Source: an uncultured Allomuricauda sp.
GTDB taxonomy: Bacteria; Bacteroidota; Bacteroidia; Flavobacteriales; Flavobacteriaceae
Direction: 5' to 3'
DNA: 64,000 bases
Assembly (NCBI RefSeq): GCF_947499585.1
Contig: NZ_CANMOO010000002.1
Location: forward strand, 1,143,097-1,207,096
The notes beneath the pieces are model-generated. The model did not search any database. It was not told the origin of the DNA and was given only the letters and a program-made list of their open reading frames with translations. Made by a program: the position numbers and the translations under genes. Below, piece by piece: positions 25,919 to 36,300 of this stretch (positions are counted from its first letter, which is position 1; the number at the start of each line of letters is the position of its first letter).

Positions 25919-28900
25919 ATGAGAGCTAAATTACATCTTGTTTTTTCAATAACCATATTTTTTGCTTGCTTTTGCGCATTTGGGCAACAAGCATATTGGA
26001 AAACTATTCCCGCAAAATCCAATTTTAAAAGTGCATCGGTTAAGGATATGAGCAAGGCCAGTGCGGTTTTTTCTTTGGAGAAAACTCTTTTTTCAAAAAC
26101 ACTCAAATCCTTTTCCAATTCAAAAAATCAGAAAAATGTAATTTATCTTCCAGATCATAACGGGAATGTAGTAGCGTTCAATATAGAAGAGACTTCGGTT
26201 CTTCATCCAGATTTAGCAAAGAAATACCCAAACATAAAGTCGTTTTCTGGATATAGTTTGGACGGAAAATACAAAGTGAAGCTTAGTAGTTCGCACAAAG
26301 GACTTCAAAGTATGATTGTAAACAGAGAGAATCGGAAAACTGTATTTATGGAGCAGTTGTCCAATAAGAGCAATTCATATGTTGTTTATGAAAAAGGTGC
26401 GGGAGCTTCTGGAAAAGATGGCTTTATATGTGATACTGAAAAACTACAACAAAGTGTTGCTAAAACAATTACTCCCCTAGTGGATGATCAACTTTTGCGA
26501 AAGTTTAGAATAGCGGTTTCCACAACCGGAGAGTATACAGATTTTCATGGAGGTACGGTTGCTGATGCTCTCGCTGCAATCAACGCAACACTAACAAGAA
26601 TAAATGAAGTTTTTGAAACAGATTTAGGGGTGACCTTAGAGCTGATTCCTAATAATGATTTGGTCATATTTACAGATGCAGGTACAGATCCTTACAATGG
26701 CAACTTGAATGGAGAGGTGCAAAACACACTTACTACAACCATAGGAGAAGCTAATTATGATGTGGGGCATCTTTTTAATAAAGTGGAATTACCCTCACAA
26801 AATAATGGAAATGCAGGTTTTATAGGTGCTGTTTGTTCAGATAACAGGAAAGGAAGCGCATTTTCATCAGCTTCTATACCACAAGGGGATGTTTTTGACC
26901 TAGATTTTGTTTCCCATGAACTTGGCCATCAATTTGGAGCCAATCATACTTGGTCTTTTGAATCTGAAGGCACGGGTGTGCAAGCAGAACCTGCAAGTGG
27001 TACCACGATTATGGGTTATGCCGGAATTGTAAATGGAAACAATGTAGCTCCCAATGGAGATGATTACTATCATTACAACAGCATTGTTCAGATTTCAGAT
27101 TATTTAGAAACGGTTTTTTGTGCGCAAACAACTCCGTTGACCAATGTACCACCTGTTCTAACACCGGTTGGAGATTTTGTTATACCAAAAAGTACTGCTT
27201 TTGTTCTTGAAGGAATTGCGACCGATAGTGATGCAGGAGATATTCTGACATATACATGGGAACAAATTGACAATGGTGTGGTTACAACGGGTACTTTTGG
27301 ACCTGAAAATCCTAGTGGTGCCAATTTTAGATCTTTACCCCCAACTACAAATCCGGCACGATATTTTCCTAGATTATCCAGAGTTATCCAAGGAAATCTG
27401 ACACAGACCAATCCCGCAACCAATGATGAATGGGAAACGGTTTCCAATATAGAGCGCAAAATGAGCTTTGCTTTTACTGTTAGAGACAATGCCGTTGGAG
27501 GGGGGCAAGTAGTTTCAGATTTGCTTGATGTACAAGTGGTTAATGCAGCAGGACCTTTTACGGTTACATCACAAGCTTCAAATGAAGTTTATGAAGGGGG
27601 TTCGATTCAACAGATAACATGGGATGTTGCCAACACCAATATTTTACCTATTGATGCCAAAACAGTGGATATTTTTCTTTCAATAGATGGAGGAAATAGT
27701 TTTCCCATTACTATAGCCGAAGACAAACTTAACGATGGAAGTGAAGAGGTGCTTATTCCAGGAAACGTTACTAATATGGCTCGGATAATGGTTAAAGCCA
27801 GTGATAATGTTTTTTTTGCTGTCAATTCTTCCAATTTCTCCATTCAAGAATCTCCTGTGGTCCTGAATTTCCAAGACTTGTCTTTTGAAGCCTGCCAACC
27901 AGACGATATAGTTATTCCTTTTACCTATCAAACCTTTGCAGGATTTAATGAAACTTCAACATTTTCGACTAACGTACCTGTGGGCTTAACGGCCTCTTTT
28001 GTGCCTGCACAAGCAGATGCAAATGATACTCCTATTGTACTGACCATTTCTAATACCAATGGTGTTGCACCAGGTGTTTATCCTATTACTATTACATCCA
28101 CTTCTGCATCAGAAACTAAAAATGTTCCGGTGTCTCTAGTGGTCAGAGATACTAATTTTGGGAATGTTGTTTTGGTTTCGCCTACAGATACCCAAGCGAA
28201 TACTTCAATAAGGACTCAACTTACTTGGGAAGCCAATGCCTTATATTCAGAGTATGATATTGAAATTGCCACGGATATTGGTTTTACCGACATCGTAGAA
28301 TCTGCTAACGTACCATTCAATTTTTATCAATCAACCAACTTGAGTGGTCAGACAGAATACTTTTGGAGGGTACGTCCTAGTAATAATTGTGGCACTGGTA
28401 GTTTTGGAACGCCATTTAGCTTTACAACGATTCAAGTAAATTGTAAAAACTTGGAATTTAATAACCTGCCATTGGAAATTTCGAATATTGATACACCTAC
28501 TGTGTCAACAACACTGCAGTTTTTAGAAGACCTGCCCATATCGGATATTAATGCAAATCTTGAGCTTACACATACCTATTTGGAAGATCTTAGTATAAAT
28601 CTTATCTCTCCTTCAGGCACAAGAGTTGCTCTAATTTCAGGTAGTTGTGGAGAACTTAATAATGTAAGTGCTGTTTTTGACGACGATGGTAGTGCTATTG
28701 TTTGCTCTGGAAACCCTGCTATTTCTGGGACGGTGAGACCCTTGGGTTCCTTATCCTCTTTACAGGGAGAATCTACCTTTGGGGAATGGACTTTGGAAAT
28801 TCAAGATAGAGCTAATGGTGATGGAGGTTCGTTGGTGGCATTCTCGTTAGAAGTTTGTGTAGAAGGTGCTTTTAGACCAGATGCGGATGAGGATGGTGTT

Positions 28901-29695
28901 TTTGATGATGGGGATGATTTGTGTTTAGGCACTCCAAAAGGAGTTGAAGTTGATGCAAGTGGTTGTCCCGTTAATAGATTTGCTTCTGATAATTTTTTGG
29001 TGGAGATACAGAGTGAGGCTTGTAGAAACAATAATGACGGTTCGGTGTCTTTGACAACTACCGATACCTCAATAACATATTCTGCTGTTTTGGATGGAGA
29101 AGGAAATACTTTGAATATGGATTTTTCAGAAACACATGTTTTTCAGAGTTTGGCAGCGGGCAACTATTCTTTATGCATTACTGGCACCAATGGCTCAATT
29201 ACTTACCAAGAAACTTGTTTTGACATAGTAATTGCAGAACCAGAACTTTTAACTGCAGCGGCTATTGTTAATGCAGGAGTGTTGGAACTTTCTTTGAATG
29301 GAGGCAGTCTTTATAATGTGGAACTTAATGGTTTAACAACACAAACAGAAAATTCCGAAATACAGTTAAGTTTAAAAACTGGCCGAAACACTTTGAAAGT
29401 ATCAACGAACGTACCATGTCAAGGAACATATGAAGAATCATTTTTTATTTCGTCCAAACCCATTGTATATCCAAATCCAGTAGGAGCAAATACCAGAATT
29501 TTTCTAAATGGGATTGCAAGAGAAGTAATTAATATAAAAGTATTTTCCTCTGATGGACGACTGATAATGACTGATGTGAGAGATGTAAATGGGAACGAAT
29601 TTGAAATGGATTTTTCATCATTGTCCACTGGAGCTTATTATATGAATATTCAAAGTTCAGAAATAAAAGAAGTGTTTAAATTGATTAAAGAATGA
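25919..29695 (+). CDS. Secreted reprolysin-like metallopeptidase with P domain and T9SS type A sorting domain
   Basis: 1258 residues. Signal peptide (to about AFGQQ), a propeptide-like region, then an M12B-type zincin with HELGHQFGANHTW, whose first zinc ligand is His333. Beta-sandwich/Fn3-like modules follow, then a proprotein-convertase P-like domain (about residues 845-985, with LTHTYLEDLSINLISPSGT) and an acidic thrombospondin-3-like stretch (DADEDGVFDDGDD). The C-terminal ~75 residues (VYPNPVGANTR to KLIKE) are a type A sorting signal for type IX secretion. A secreted or cell-surface protease, overlapping the next gene by 4 bp. Confidence 0.93.
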   Translation: MRAKLHLVFSITIFFACFCAFGQQAYWKTIPAKSNFKSASVKDMSKASAVFSLEKTLFSKTLKSFSNSKNQKNVIYLPDHNGNVVAFNIEETSVLHPDLAKKYPNIKSFSGYSLDGKYKVKLSSSHKGLQSMIVNRENRKTVFMEQLSNKSNSYVVYEKGAGASGKDGFICDTEKLQQSVAKTITPLVDDQLLRKFRIAVSTTGEYTDFHGGTVADALAAINATLTRINEVFETDLGVTLELIPNNDLVIFTDAGTDPYNGNLNGEVQNTLTTTIGEANYDVGHLFNKVELPSQNNGNAGFIGAVCSDNRKGSAFSSASIPQGDVFDLDFVSHELGHQFGANHTWSFESEGTGVQAEPASGTTIMGYAGIVNGNNVAPNGDDYYHYNSIVQISDYLETVFCAQTTPLTNVPPVLTPVGDFVIPKSTAFVLEGIATDSDAGDILTYTWEQIDNGVVTTGTFGPENPSGANFRSLPPTTNPARYFPRLSRVIQGNLTQTNPATNDEWETVSNIERKMSFAFTVRDNAVGGGQVVSDLLDVQVVNAAGPFTVTSQASNEVYEGGSIQQITWDVANTNILPIDAKTVDIFLSIDGGNSFPITIAEDKLNDGSEEVLIPGNVTNMARIMVKASDNVFFAVNSSNFSIQESPVVLNFQDLSFEACQPDDIVIPFTYQTFAGFNETSTFSTNVPVGLTASFVPAQADANDTPIVLTISNTNGVAPGVYPITITSTSASETKNVPVSLVVRDTNFGNVVLVSPTDTQANTSIRTQLTWEANALYSEYDIEIATDIGFTDIVESANVPFNFYQSTNLSGQTEYFWRVRPSNNCGTGSFGTPFSFTTIQVNCKNLEFNNLPLEISNIDTPTVSTTLQFLEDLPISDINANLELTHTYLEDLSINLISPSGTRVALISGSCGELNNVSAVFDDDGSAIVCSGNPAISGTVRPLGSLSSLQGESTFGEWTLEIQDRANGDGGSLVAFSLEVCVEGAFRPDADEDGVFDDGDDLCLGTPKGVEVDASGCPVNRFASDNFLVEIQSEACRNNNDGSVSLTTTDTSITYSAVLDGEGNTLNMDFSETHVFQSLAAGNYSLCITGTNGSITYQETCFDIVIAEPELLTAAAIVNAGVLELSLNGGSLYNVELNGLTTQTENSEIQLSLKTGRNTLKVSTNVPCQGTYEESFFISSKPIVYPNPVGANTRIFLNGIAREVINIKVFSSDGRLIMTDVRDVNGNEFEMDFSSLSTGAYYMNIQSSEIKEVFKLIKE

Positions 29696-30378
29696 AGCAG
29701 TATTTTCTAAGTTTATTGGCACTTGTTTTACTCTCTTCTTGTGGAGGGAGCGACGACCCGCCACCATCTCCGGTTGGTGCAAATCTTGTTTTTCCTTTAG
29801 AAAACTCCGAGTGTACAACGGGAGTAAGTATCAATGAAACACAAAGCCAAGTTACTTTTGAATGGGAAGCTTCTAGCAATACAGATAGCTACACATTAAA
29901 TGCGATAAATTTGGATACAAATGTGCCGCAAACAATTTCTACGGCGGCGACTTCTGCAAGTTTATCCATTGCCAAAGGAACACCTTATTCGTGGTCAGTT
30001 ACTTCGCTTAATTCTGGATCTGATCAAGTGGCTGCCAGCGAAACATGGTTGTTTTACAATTCAGGTTCTCAGACAACGTACGCACCCTTTCCAGCGCAAT
30101 TGGTAAGTCCAGTATCCGGTTCTACTGTGCAAAAAAGCATCGCTAACGAAATTGTATTATCATGGTCAGGAGCAGATGTTGACGATGATATAGATAATTT
30201 TGAAATTTTCTTTTCGGACCAAAATCCACCAACTGCTTCAGAAGGAAACACGGGTTCAACCGTAATGGAGTTTACTGTTAGTGTGGAATCCAATACCATT
30301 TACTATTGGAAAGTCATTACCACTGATTTGGAGGGCAATGCTTCAGATTCTGGAGTTTTTGAATTTAAAGTATTCTAA
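29692..30378 (+). CDS. Surface lipoprotein with fibronectin-III-like modules
   Basis: 228 residues. The lipobox LLSSC (Cys17) is followed by GGSDDPP, acidic residues near the Cys that fit a Bacteroidota surface-export signal. Two beta-sandwich modules resembling Fn3 follow (VTFEWEASSNTDSYTLNA and IVLSWSGADVDDDIDNFEIF). Its start overlaps the metallopeptidase stop (ATGA), so it is translationally coupled and may act with the protease at the surface. No catalytic motif seen. Confidence 0.82.
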   Translation: MKQYFLSLLALVLLSSCGGSDDPPPSPVGANLVFPLENSECTTGVSINETQSQVTFEWEASSNTDSYTLNAINLDTNVPQTISTAATSASLSIAKGTPYSWSVTSLNSGSDQVAASETWLFYNSGSQTTYAPFPAQLVSPVSGSTVQKSIANEIVLSWSGADVDDDIDNFEIFFSDQNPPTASEGNTGSTVMEFTVSVESNTIYYWKVITTDLEGNASDSGVFEFKVF

Positions 30379-30380
30379 AA

Positions 30381-31010
30381 CTATGTCCCATTAAACTGGT
30401 TCATGGTATTCTTGATGCCCGAAAACACAAATGAACGAATTAGATCAGAGGATTTATGTAGCCTTTCGGAAAGTTGTTTTACTTCATCGGCATTCCACTT
30501 CCCTAAAACATAATCAACTTGTTTTCCTTTTCCAAACTGAGACCCAACGCCAAACCTAAAGCGGTTGTACTGCGATGTCTGTAAGGTGTTTTGAATATCC
30601 TTTAGGCCATTGTGACCACCATCACTGCCTTTGGTCTTTAGACGGATCGTGCCAAAATCAAGATTGATGTCATCCGTTACAATCAATATATTTTCCAAGG
30701 AAATTTTTTCTTTTTCCATCCAGTACTTAACTGCTTTACCGCTCAAGTTCATGTAAGTGGATGGTTTTAAACACAAAATACTTCTTCCCTTATGTTTAAA
30801 AGTGGCAATGGCACCCAGTTTAGCATTTTCAAATACAAAACCTTCCTGTTCAGATAGAAAATCCAAGACTTTAAAACCAATATTGTGACGGGTTTCTTGG
30901 TAGTCAGACCCAATGTTCCCTAGACCAACAATTAGGAATTTTTTCATGGTATCAGTTTCTTCCAATAAGAATTTTGGTGTGCTAAAAAGTGCTTTGAAAA
31001 ATTGAAACAT
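30381..31010 (-). CDS. pth: Peptidyl-tRNA hydrolase
   Basis: Recycles peptidyl-tRNA released by stalled ribosomes. The core begins at MKKFLIVGLGNIG, with the catalytic His in TRHNIGFK, the Asp in VTDDINLDFG, and GGHNGLKDI. The frame extends 21 residues upstream of that Met (start at 31010), and such N-terminal extensions occur in flavobacterial Pth; a start at 30947 is the alternative. Converges with the lipoprotein gene two bases away. Confidence 0.94.
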   Translation of the reverse strand: MFQFFKALFSTPKFLLEETDTMKKFLIVGLGNIGSDYQETRHNIGFKVLDFLSEQEGFVFENAKLGAIATFKHKGRSILCLKPSTYMNLSGKAVKYWMEKEKISLENILIVTDDINLDFGTIRLKTKGSDGGHNGLKDIQNTLQTSQYNRFRFGVGSQFGKGKQVDYVLGKWNADEVKQLSERLHKSSDLIRSFVFSGIKNTMNQFNGT

Positions 31011-31039
31011 CTGCAGATTTCCATTTGTTCAAAAATACG

Positions 31040-31082
31040 AAAGCGCCCAAAACTTTTATCAAAGATAAAGCAAGGGCGCTTT
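31040..31082 (-). terminator. Terminator after rplY
   Basis: A GC-rich stem (AAGCGCCC / GGGCGCTT) with an AT-rich 25-nt loop and a trailing T-rich stretch on the minus strand, 17 nt after the rplY stop. Confidence 0.7.
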
Positions 31083-31099
31083 TATAATTTATGCTAAAA

Positions 31100-31750
31100 T
31101 TATTCAGTAGCTTCTGCTGCCGGTGCTTCTGTACCTTCTGCAGTACCCTCTGCTCCTTCTGCTCCTTCAATTTCTTCTTCCTCTTCTTCCTCATCATCAA
31201 CAGATGTTCTAGAAGCTTTTACTTGTACCACTGCGGTACTGTCTGGATGAAGAATGGTGTAATCATCATTTAAAAGAGTTTCCACAGGAATGGTACCACC
31301 AATTTTTAACTTTGAAATATCAATAGTGATAAAATCCGGAAGTAAATCCGGTAGTGCCTTAATGGAAAGCTTTCTTTTTCTAAAAAGCAAACGTCCACCA
31401 TTTAAAACACCAGGCGAGGTTCCTTCCAAACGTATAGGAATGTTCATGGTAACTGGCTTGTCACTGAATAATTGATAAAAATCTATGTGAAGAATTTTAT
31501 CTGTTACAGGATGAAACTGGATATCCTGTAATACAGCTTTCAACTTTTGACCATCTTCCAACTCAATCACAGCTGTGTATGCGTTAGGAGTGTACACTAA
31601 ATGTCTGAATGCTAGTTCATCAGCTGAAAAGTGTAATGGTTTATCCCCTCCGTACAGCACGCAAGGGACCTTTCCAGCATTACGTAAGGCTTTGGTAGAT
31701 ACCTTGCCCACGCTTTCTCTTTGAGATCCTTTGATAGTAATTGATTTCAT
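31100..31750 (-). CDS. rplY: 50S ribosomal protein L25 (general stress protein Ctc type)
   Basis: 216 residues: N-terminal L25 beta-barrel that binds 5S rRNA ([31 protein letters not shown]) and the C-terminal TL5/Ctc domain ([20 protein letters not shown]). It ends in a long acidic Glu/Ala tail of about 30 residues, common in Bacteroidota. Lies 17 nt downstream of prs, an arrangement seen across many bacteria, followed by a clear terminator. Confidence 0.95.
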   Translation of the reverse strand: MKSITIKGSQRESVGKVSTKALRNAGKVPCVLYGGDKPLHFSADELAFRHLVYTPNAYTAVIELEDGQKLKAVLQDIQFHPVTDKILHIDFYQLFSDKPVTMNIPIRLEGTSPGVLNGGRLLFRKRKLSIKALPDLLPDFITIDISKLKIGGTIPVETLLNDDYTILHPDSTAVVQVKASRTSVDDEEEEEEEIEGAEGAEGTAEGTEAPAAEATE

Positions 31751-31767
31751 TATATATTAAAATTGAT

Positions 31768-32709
31768 TTACATTAAAAATTTTGATGATATCGAAGTATT
31801 GTGGTGAACCCTATGCATAACATCTGCAAAAAGATCTGCGCACCCCAATATCTTTATTTTTTTCTTGTTGTGTTCAACTGGGATAGAATCTGTGACAATC
31901 AGTTCTAACAGCTTTGATTTTTCTATTCTTTCGTATGCATTCCCAGACAATAACCCGTGTGTAGTAATAGCACGTACACTTTTTGCTCCCCGCTCTATCA
32001 TAAGATCAGCGGCTTTGGTCAATGTTCCAGCCGTATCTACCATGTCATCCACTAAAACAACGTTCTTGCCTTTTACTTCACCAATTAGTTCCATATGTGA
32101 AATTACGTTGGCTTTGGCACGCTGCTTATAGCAAATAACCACATCGCACTCTAACGCTTTGGAGTATGCGTATGCTCTTTTGGATCCTCCCATGTCAGGT
32201 GAGGCAATGCATAAATTATCTAAATTAAGTCCCTTTAAATAGGGTAAAAATAAGGTTGATGCAAAAAGGTGATCTACAGGTTTTTCGAAAAAACCTTGAA
32301 TTTGATCAGCATGCAAATCCATGGTAATAATACGTGTGGCTCCTGCCGTTTCCAGCATTTTTGCAACTAATTTGGCCGCAATGGGAACCCTTGGTTTATC
32401 TTTTCTATCTTGTCTCGCCCATCCAAAATAAGGCATTACCGCTGTAATATGTCTAGCAGAAGCCCTTTTGGCGGCATCTATCATTAACAACATTTCCATT
32501 AAATTTTCCGAACTGGGATTGGTAGAACCAATAATAAAAATACGCGTTCCCCTGATGGATTCTTCAAATGAAGGTTGAAATTCTCCATCACTATATCTAG
32601 AAAAAAGAACCTTACCTAAGTCAGCGCCGTAGGAGGCTGCAATTTTCTCGCCAAGCACAGTACTTTGGGTGCAAGCGAAAATTTTAGGTTCTGGAACTTG
32701 GTACGACAT
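31768..32709 (-). CDS. prs: Ribose-phosphate pyrophosphokinase
   Basis: 313 residues synthesising PRPP from ribose-5-phosphate and ATP. Visible motifs are DLHADQIQGFF (the divalent metal/regulatory flexible region), RQDRKDKPR (ATP-binding loop) and the PRPP-binding VLVDDMVDTAGTL. Cytoplasmic hexamer in the family. Transcribed from a good promoter at 32761-32790 and followed closely by rplY. Confidence 0.97.
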   Translation of the reverse strand: MSYQVPEPKIFACTQSTVLGEKIAASYGADLGKVLFSRYSDGEFQPSFEESIRGTRIFIIGSTNPSSENLMEMLLMIDAAKRASARHITAVMPYFGWARQDRKDKPRVPIAAKLVAKMLETAGATRIITMDLHADQIQGFFEKPVDHLFASTLFLPYLKGLNLDNLCIASPDMGGSKRAYAYSKALECDVVICYKQRAKANVISHMELIGEVKGKNVVLVDDMVDTAGTLTKAADLMIERGAKSVRAITTHGLLSGNAYERIEKSKLLELIVTDSIPVEHNKKKIKILGCADLFADVMHRVHHNTSISSKFLM

Positions 32710-32760
32710 TGCAATCTATTGTTAACTAGCTTTTTAAAATGCCTTTTTATAAAAGAGGTG

Positions 32761-32790
32761 CAAATTTATAAATTAATTTGGGTTGCTAAA
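32761..32790 (-). promoter_or_regulatory. Predicted prs promoter
   Basis: Minus-strand TTT, 19 nt, then TAAATTTG matches the flavobacterial -33/-7 pattern, about 50 nt upstream of the prs ATG. Confidence 0.5.
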
Positions 32791-32832
32791 GGATTAATGA
32801 AGGTATTTTTAGTGGGAAATGAAATTATTTTT

Positions 32833-32840
32833 TAGCTTTG
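32833..32840 (+). promoter_or_regulatory. Predicted -7 element for tRNA-Leu
   Basis: TAGCTTTG fits TAnnTTTG and ends 21 nt before the mature tRNA 5' end. Confidence 0.5.
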
Positions 32841-32861
32841 CAGTCCTTTTGGAAAATTAAT

Positions 32862-32942
32862 GCTCGAGTGGCGGAACTGGTAGACGCGCTGGATTCAAAA
32901 TCCAGTTCCTTTGGAGTGTGGGTTCGATTCCCACCTCGAGTA
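32862..32942 (+). tRNA. tRNA-Leu (anticodon CAA)
   Basis: Cloverleaf read by eye: acceptor GCTCGAG / CTCGAGT, D-arm GCGGAACTGGTAGACGCG, anticodon stem CTGGA / TCCAG enclosing TTCAAAA so the anticodon is CAA (reads UUG), a long variable arm as in class II tRNAs, and T-arm GGGTTCGATTCCC. The CCA end is not encoded. A terminator hairpin follows directly. Confidence 0.96.
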
Positions 32943-32945
32943 CAG

Positions 32946-32977
32946 AAAAAACCTTGCAATCTTTGCAGGGTTTTTTG
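32946..32977 (+). terminator. Terminator after tRNA-Leu
   Basis: AAAAAACCTTGCAA / TTGCAGGGTTTTTT hairpin with a TCT loop and a T-run immediately after the tRNA. Confidence 0.85.
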
Positions 32978-33343
32978 TTTTACAGAGTCCTCAGCAATAC
33001 AAATTGGACTACCCAAAATAATCCAATTTTAACCACATTTTGGTCAAATACAAAACTTCAAATTTTTGCTTTAATAATTTTTTAAAAGTCCTAATTCACA
33101 AAAACGACTTTTGAGACTAATTGCCTTGTAGTCAATGTGTTTTAAAACCTCAACTTCTCTTGTTTAGACGTAATTGTGACTGGTGTTAAGTGTGAAATGT
33201 TAAGGATTGTATAAAGCTTTCATCGGTTATCCGACGTTTCACAACAAATGATCGTTGAAATACAACATATTTTCCCTTTAGTCGATGGTAGTAGATATGT
33301 TTGAATATTCTTACACATTAAGAACAACCTCATTTTTTTGACT
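32978..33343 (+). other. Intergenic region upstream of the giant adhesin gene
   Basis: No convincing gene. It holds a -7-like TATGTTTG at 33296-33303, 40 nt before the ATG at 33344, and a short TCGG-TTAT-CCGA hairpin near 33230. The long AT-rich leader could carry regulatory sites for the giant operon, but I see no known riboswitch pattern. Confidence 0.5.
33296..33303 (+). promoter_or_regulatory. Predicted -7 element of the giant adhesin operon
   Basis: TATGTTTG matches TAnnTTTG at a suitable distance from the start codon at 33344. Confidence 0.4.
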
Positions 33344-36300
33344 ATGAACATATCTCTAACCCACCAAAAAACTAGAAATTTTCTCTTATTTTTTGTGTTC
33401 TTGCTAGCTTCTTTTCAATTGAGTTATGCTCAGAACTGTTCTGTCAATGCTGGAATACCAGAAACTATATGCGAAAATGATGGAACATTTACCTTGTCCG
33501 GATCTTCGGCTGGTCTTGTTCAAAGTGGACCTACATGGTCTCAAGTTGGCGGACCATCCATAATCATTAACGACACATCAAATCTTAATACGGGCATAAC
33601 CGGATTGGTAGGCGGAAATACGTATACTTTTAGATTAAGCGGTGTATGCACGGATGGAACTTCACTTTTTCAAGATGTAGATATCACGGTTGAACCAATC
33701 ACAATTTCAAGTGCGGGGAATGATATTGCATCTTGCCCCGACAGCTCAGGAACAATTACCACAAATGCCAATACACCACTTAATGCAGGGGAAACTGGAC
33801 AGTGGAGTATTGTAGGCAATAACAATTCTGGTGTAATTATTAATTCGCCTACCTCACCTACAACAAGTTTGACTTTACCAGAAAATAGGGCCGGAACGAC
33901 CACTTTGCAGTGGACAATTACTGGAGCAGATTATGCACCCGGACAATTTTGTGAATCATCCTCTACTATAACTGTTACCAATTATGGAGGAGTATCGATT
34001 GTTAGTGCAGGTGGTGATCAAAATTTAGATAATTGTTATGCAGTTACCCAATCTACAACCTTAGGTGGAAGCTTTGGTGGTAATAATATAAACGGACAGG
34101 TAGGAACTTGGTCTTTTGTTAGTGGACCAAGCGCCCCAAGCTTTTCAAACGTTAATACAAATAATACTGGTGTTACAAACCTTATTGAAGGGGTTTATGT
34201 TTTCAGATGGTCTGTAAACGGACCTTGTGCTAATGGAGAGGATACTGTAACGATTACTGTAGACGAAGCTACCCAAGATATTTCAAACGCATCTATTCAA
34301 AATAATAACATACGTTTTTGTGATGCTAGTATTACAACGGTAACCTTAGCGGGCTCTCAACCTCAATTTACAGGAGAGACAGTAACATGGACACAGACTA
34401 ACGGACCTGTAGCGGGTATCAATATATTAAACCCAAACTCAAGTACTACCCAGATCAGTGGTTTAGATGGGAGTAGCACGTATGAATTTACTTATAACAT
34501 AGAAAATGCAGCTACCCTGTGTGATGATTCAGCAACAGCAACAATTCGATATTCAACCAATCCTATTTCCATAACGGCAAATCCAGCAGGAGGTGGTGCA
34601 GATATTGTTGCGGTTTGTGGTTCAACAAGTGTGGATATCCCTTTTTCAACTACTGGAAACGGAAGCAATACCTACAGCATAGTAAGCGGACCTAGCGGAT
34701 CGGCACTTATAAACCCTAGTTCTTTTGCAAATACAGGCAGCACGCCGCTAAACATAGATTTTGATGTTGAAGGGACTTACACCATACTTTTTAGAAGGGC
34801 TGTAAGCGGAACTATTCAAACTGGTTGTGATGTTGCTACGGATGCTATTAATGTAACGGTGGCATTAACACCAACTGCCTCTAATGCAGGAACAGATCAA
34901 ACTTTAGCATGTAATATAACAGATACAGATATAACGGGAAACGTTGTTGCCATAGGAAATTCATTATGGTCACAAATAAGTGGTCCAAATACCGCTACCA
35001 TAGGAAGTCAATATGCAAGAACAACCAATGTTTCTAATTTGATAGCGGGAACATATGTTTTTCAATATGGAATATCTGGTGGTAATGCTTGTGCACCATC
35101 CGCTGAGGATACTGTAGAGATTGTAGTGTCATCCAATGTAGCGGTTGCAACAGCAGCAGGTACGGACCAAACTATTTGTTTTGGAGCTCCAACACAGTTG
35201 GATGGAAATGCTCCGCCAACTTCAAACTTGGTAGGAACATGGACTGTAGATAATGCACCTGTGGGAGCAACTATTGTCTTTGAAGATGAGAACGATCCTA
35301 AAACTTTAGTGTCTGGACTAGATGATCCAAATGAAACCTATATTTTCTTATGGACTATAGCTAATCCAGACGATATTACCTGCCCAACTCCCGGAACAGA
35401 TACCGTTACGATTAATACAAGTGCAACGCAAGGACCTACTTTGGCAGATGCAGGACCAGACCAATGTTTGGGAATAGGATCTACTTCGGTAACCTTAGCT
35501 GGAAATCAACCTGCGGGTGATGAAACTGGAACATGGACATCGGTTCCTGCTCTAGGAATAGCATTTGATGATGCAAACCAGTTTGACACGGATGCAACCG
35601 TAACTATAGAACAGAGTTATATACTTACTTGGACCATAGAGAAGACAGCTCCAGGTTGCCAAGCAACGACTGATGATGTTGAGATTACCATTGGGGCTAA
35701 TGCCGTTGCAAATGCTGGGCTGGACCAAACAGAATGCCAATCCATATTTGTCATGGATGCTACAGGTTCTATAGGGAACAGCGGTATTTGGACGCAAATT
35801 TCTGGCCCTGGAGGATTCAGTTTTGATGACGATACCAGCCCTACAGCACAAATTACCTTTTCTTTTTCAGGACAATATATTTTTGAATGGACAGCCAATA
35901 ATGGTTCTTGCTCCACAGATGCGGATCAGGTAGTTTTGAACGTGGGTATTCCACCTACAACAGCTGTGGTAACAACACCCACTGAAACAATTTGCTCTTC
36001 GACATCTATTACATTAGATGGTAATCCATTTGATAGCAATATTGAAACTGGTTATTGGACCTTGCTCTCTGGAGCACCCAATACACCTACGTTTTCAAAT
36101 GTCAACGATCCAAACGCAATGATTACCGGAATGGTTTCAGGAACCTATGTTTTTCGTTGGACCATAGCGGGAGACAGCAATTGCCCAACCACTTTTGCAG
36201 ATAAAACTGTGAATGTCTTTGTTCCTGCGGATGCTGGACCAGACTTGGACTTTTGTCAAGTTGAAAATTTCTTACTTGAAGCCACTTTCGGATCTACGGG

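Noticed and set aside
32825..33032. Open frames covering the tRNA-Leu region on both strands
   Set aside because: They run across the tRNA and its terminator and have no homology-like features.
33338..33343. TTG start two codons before the giant adhesin ATG
   Set aside because: The ATG at 33344 gives a cleaner signal peptide and correct spacing from the promoter.
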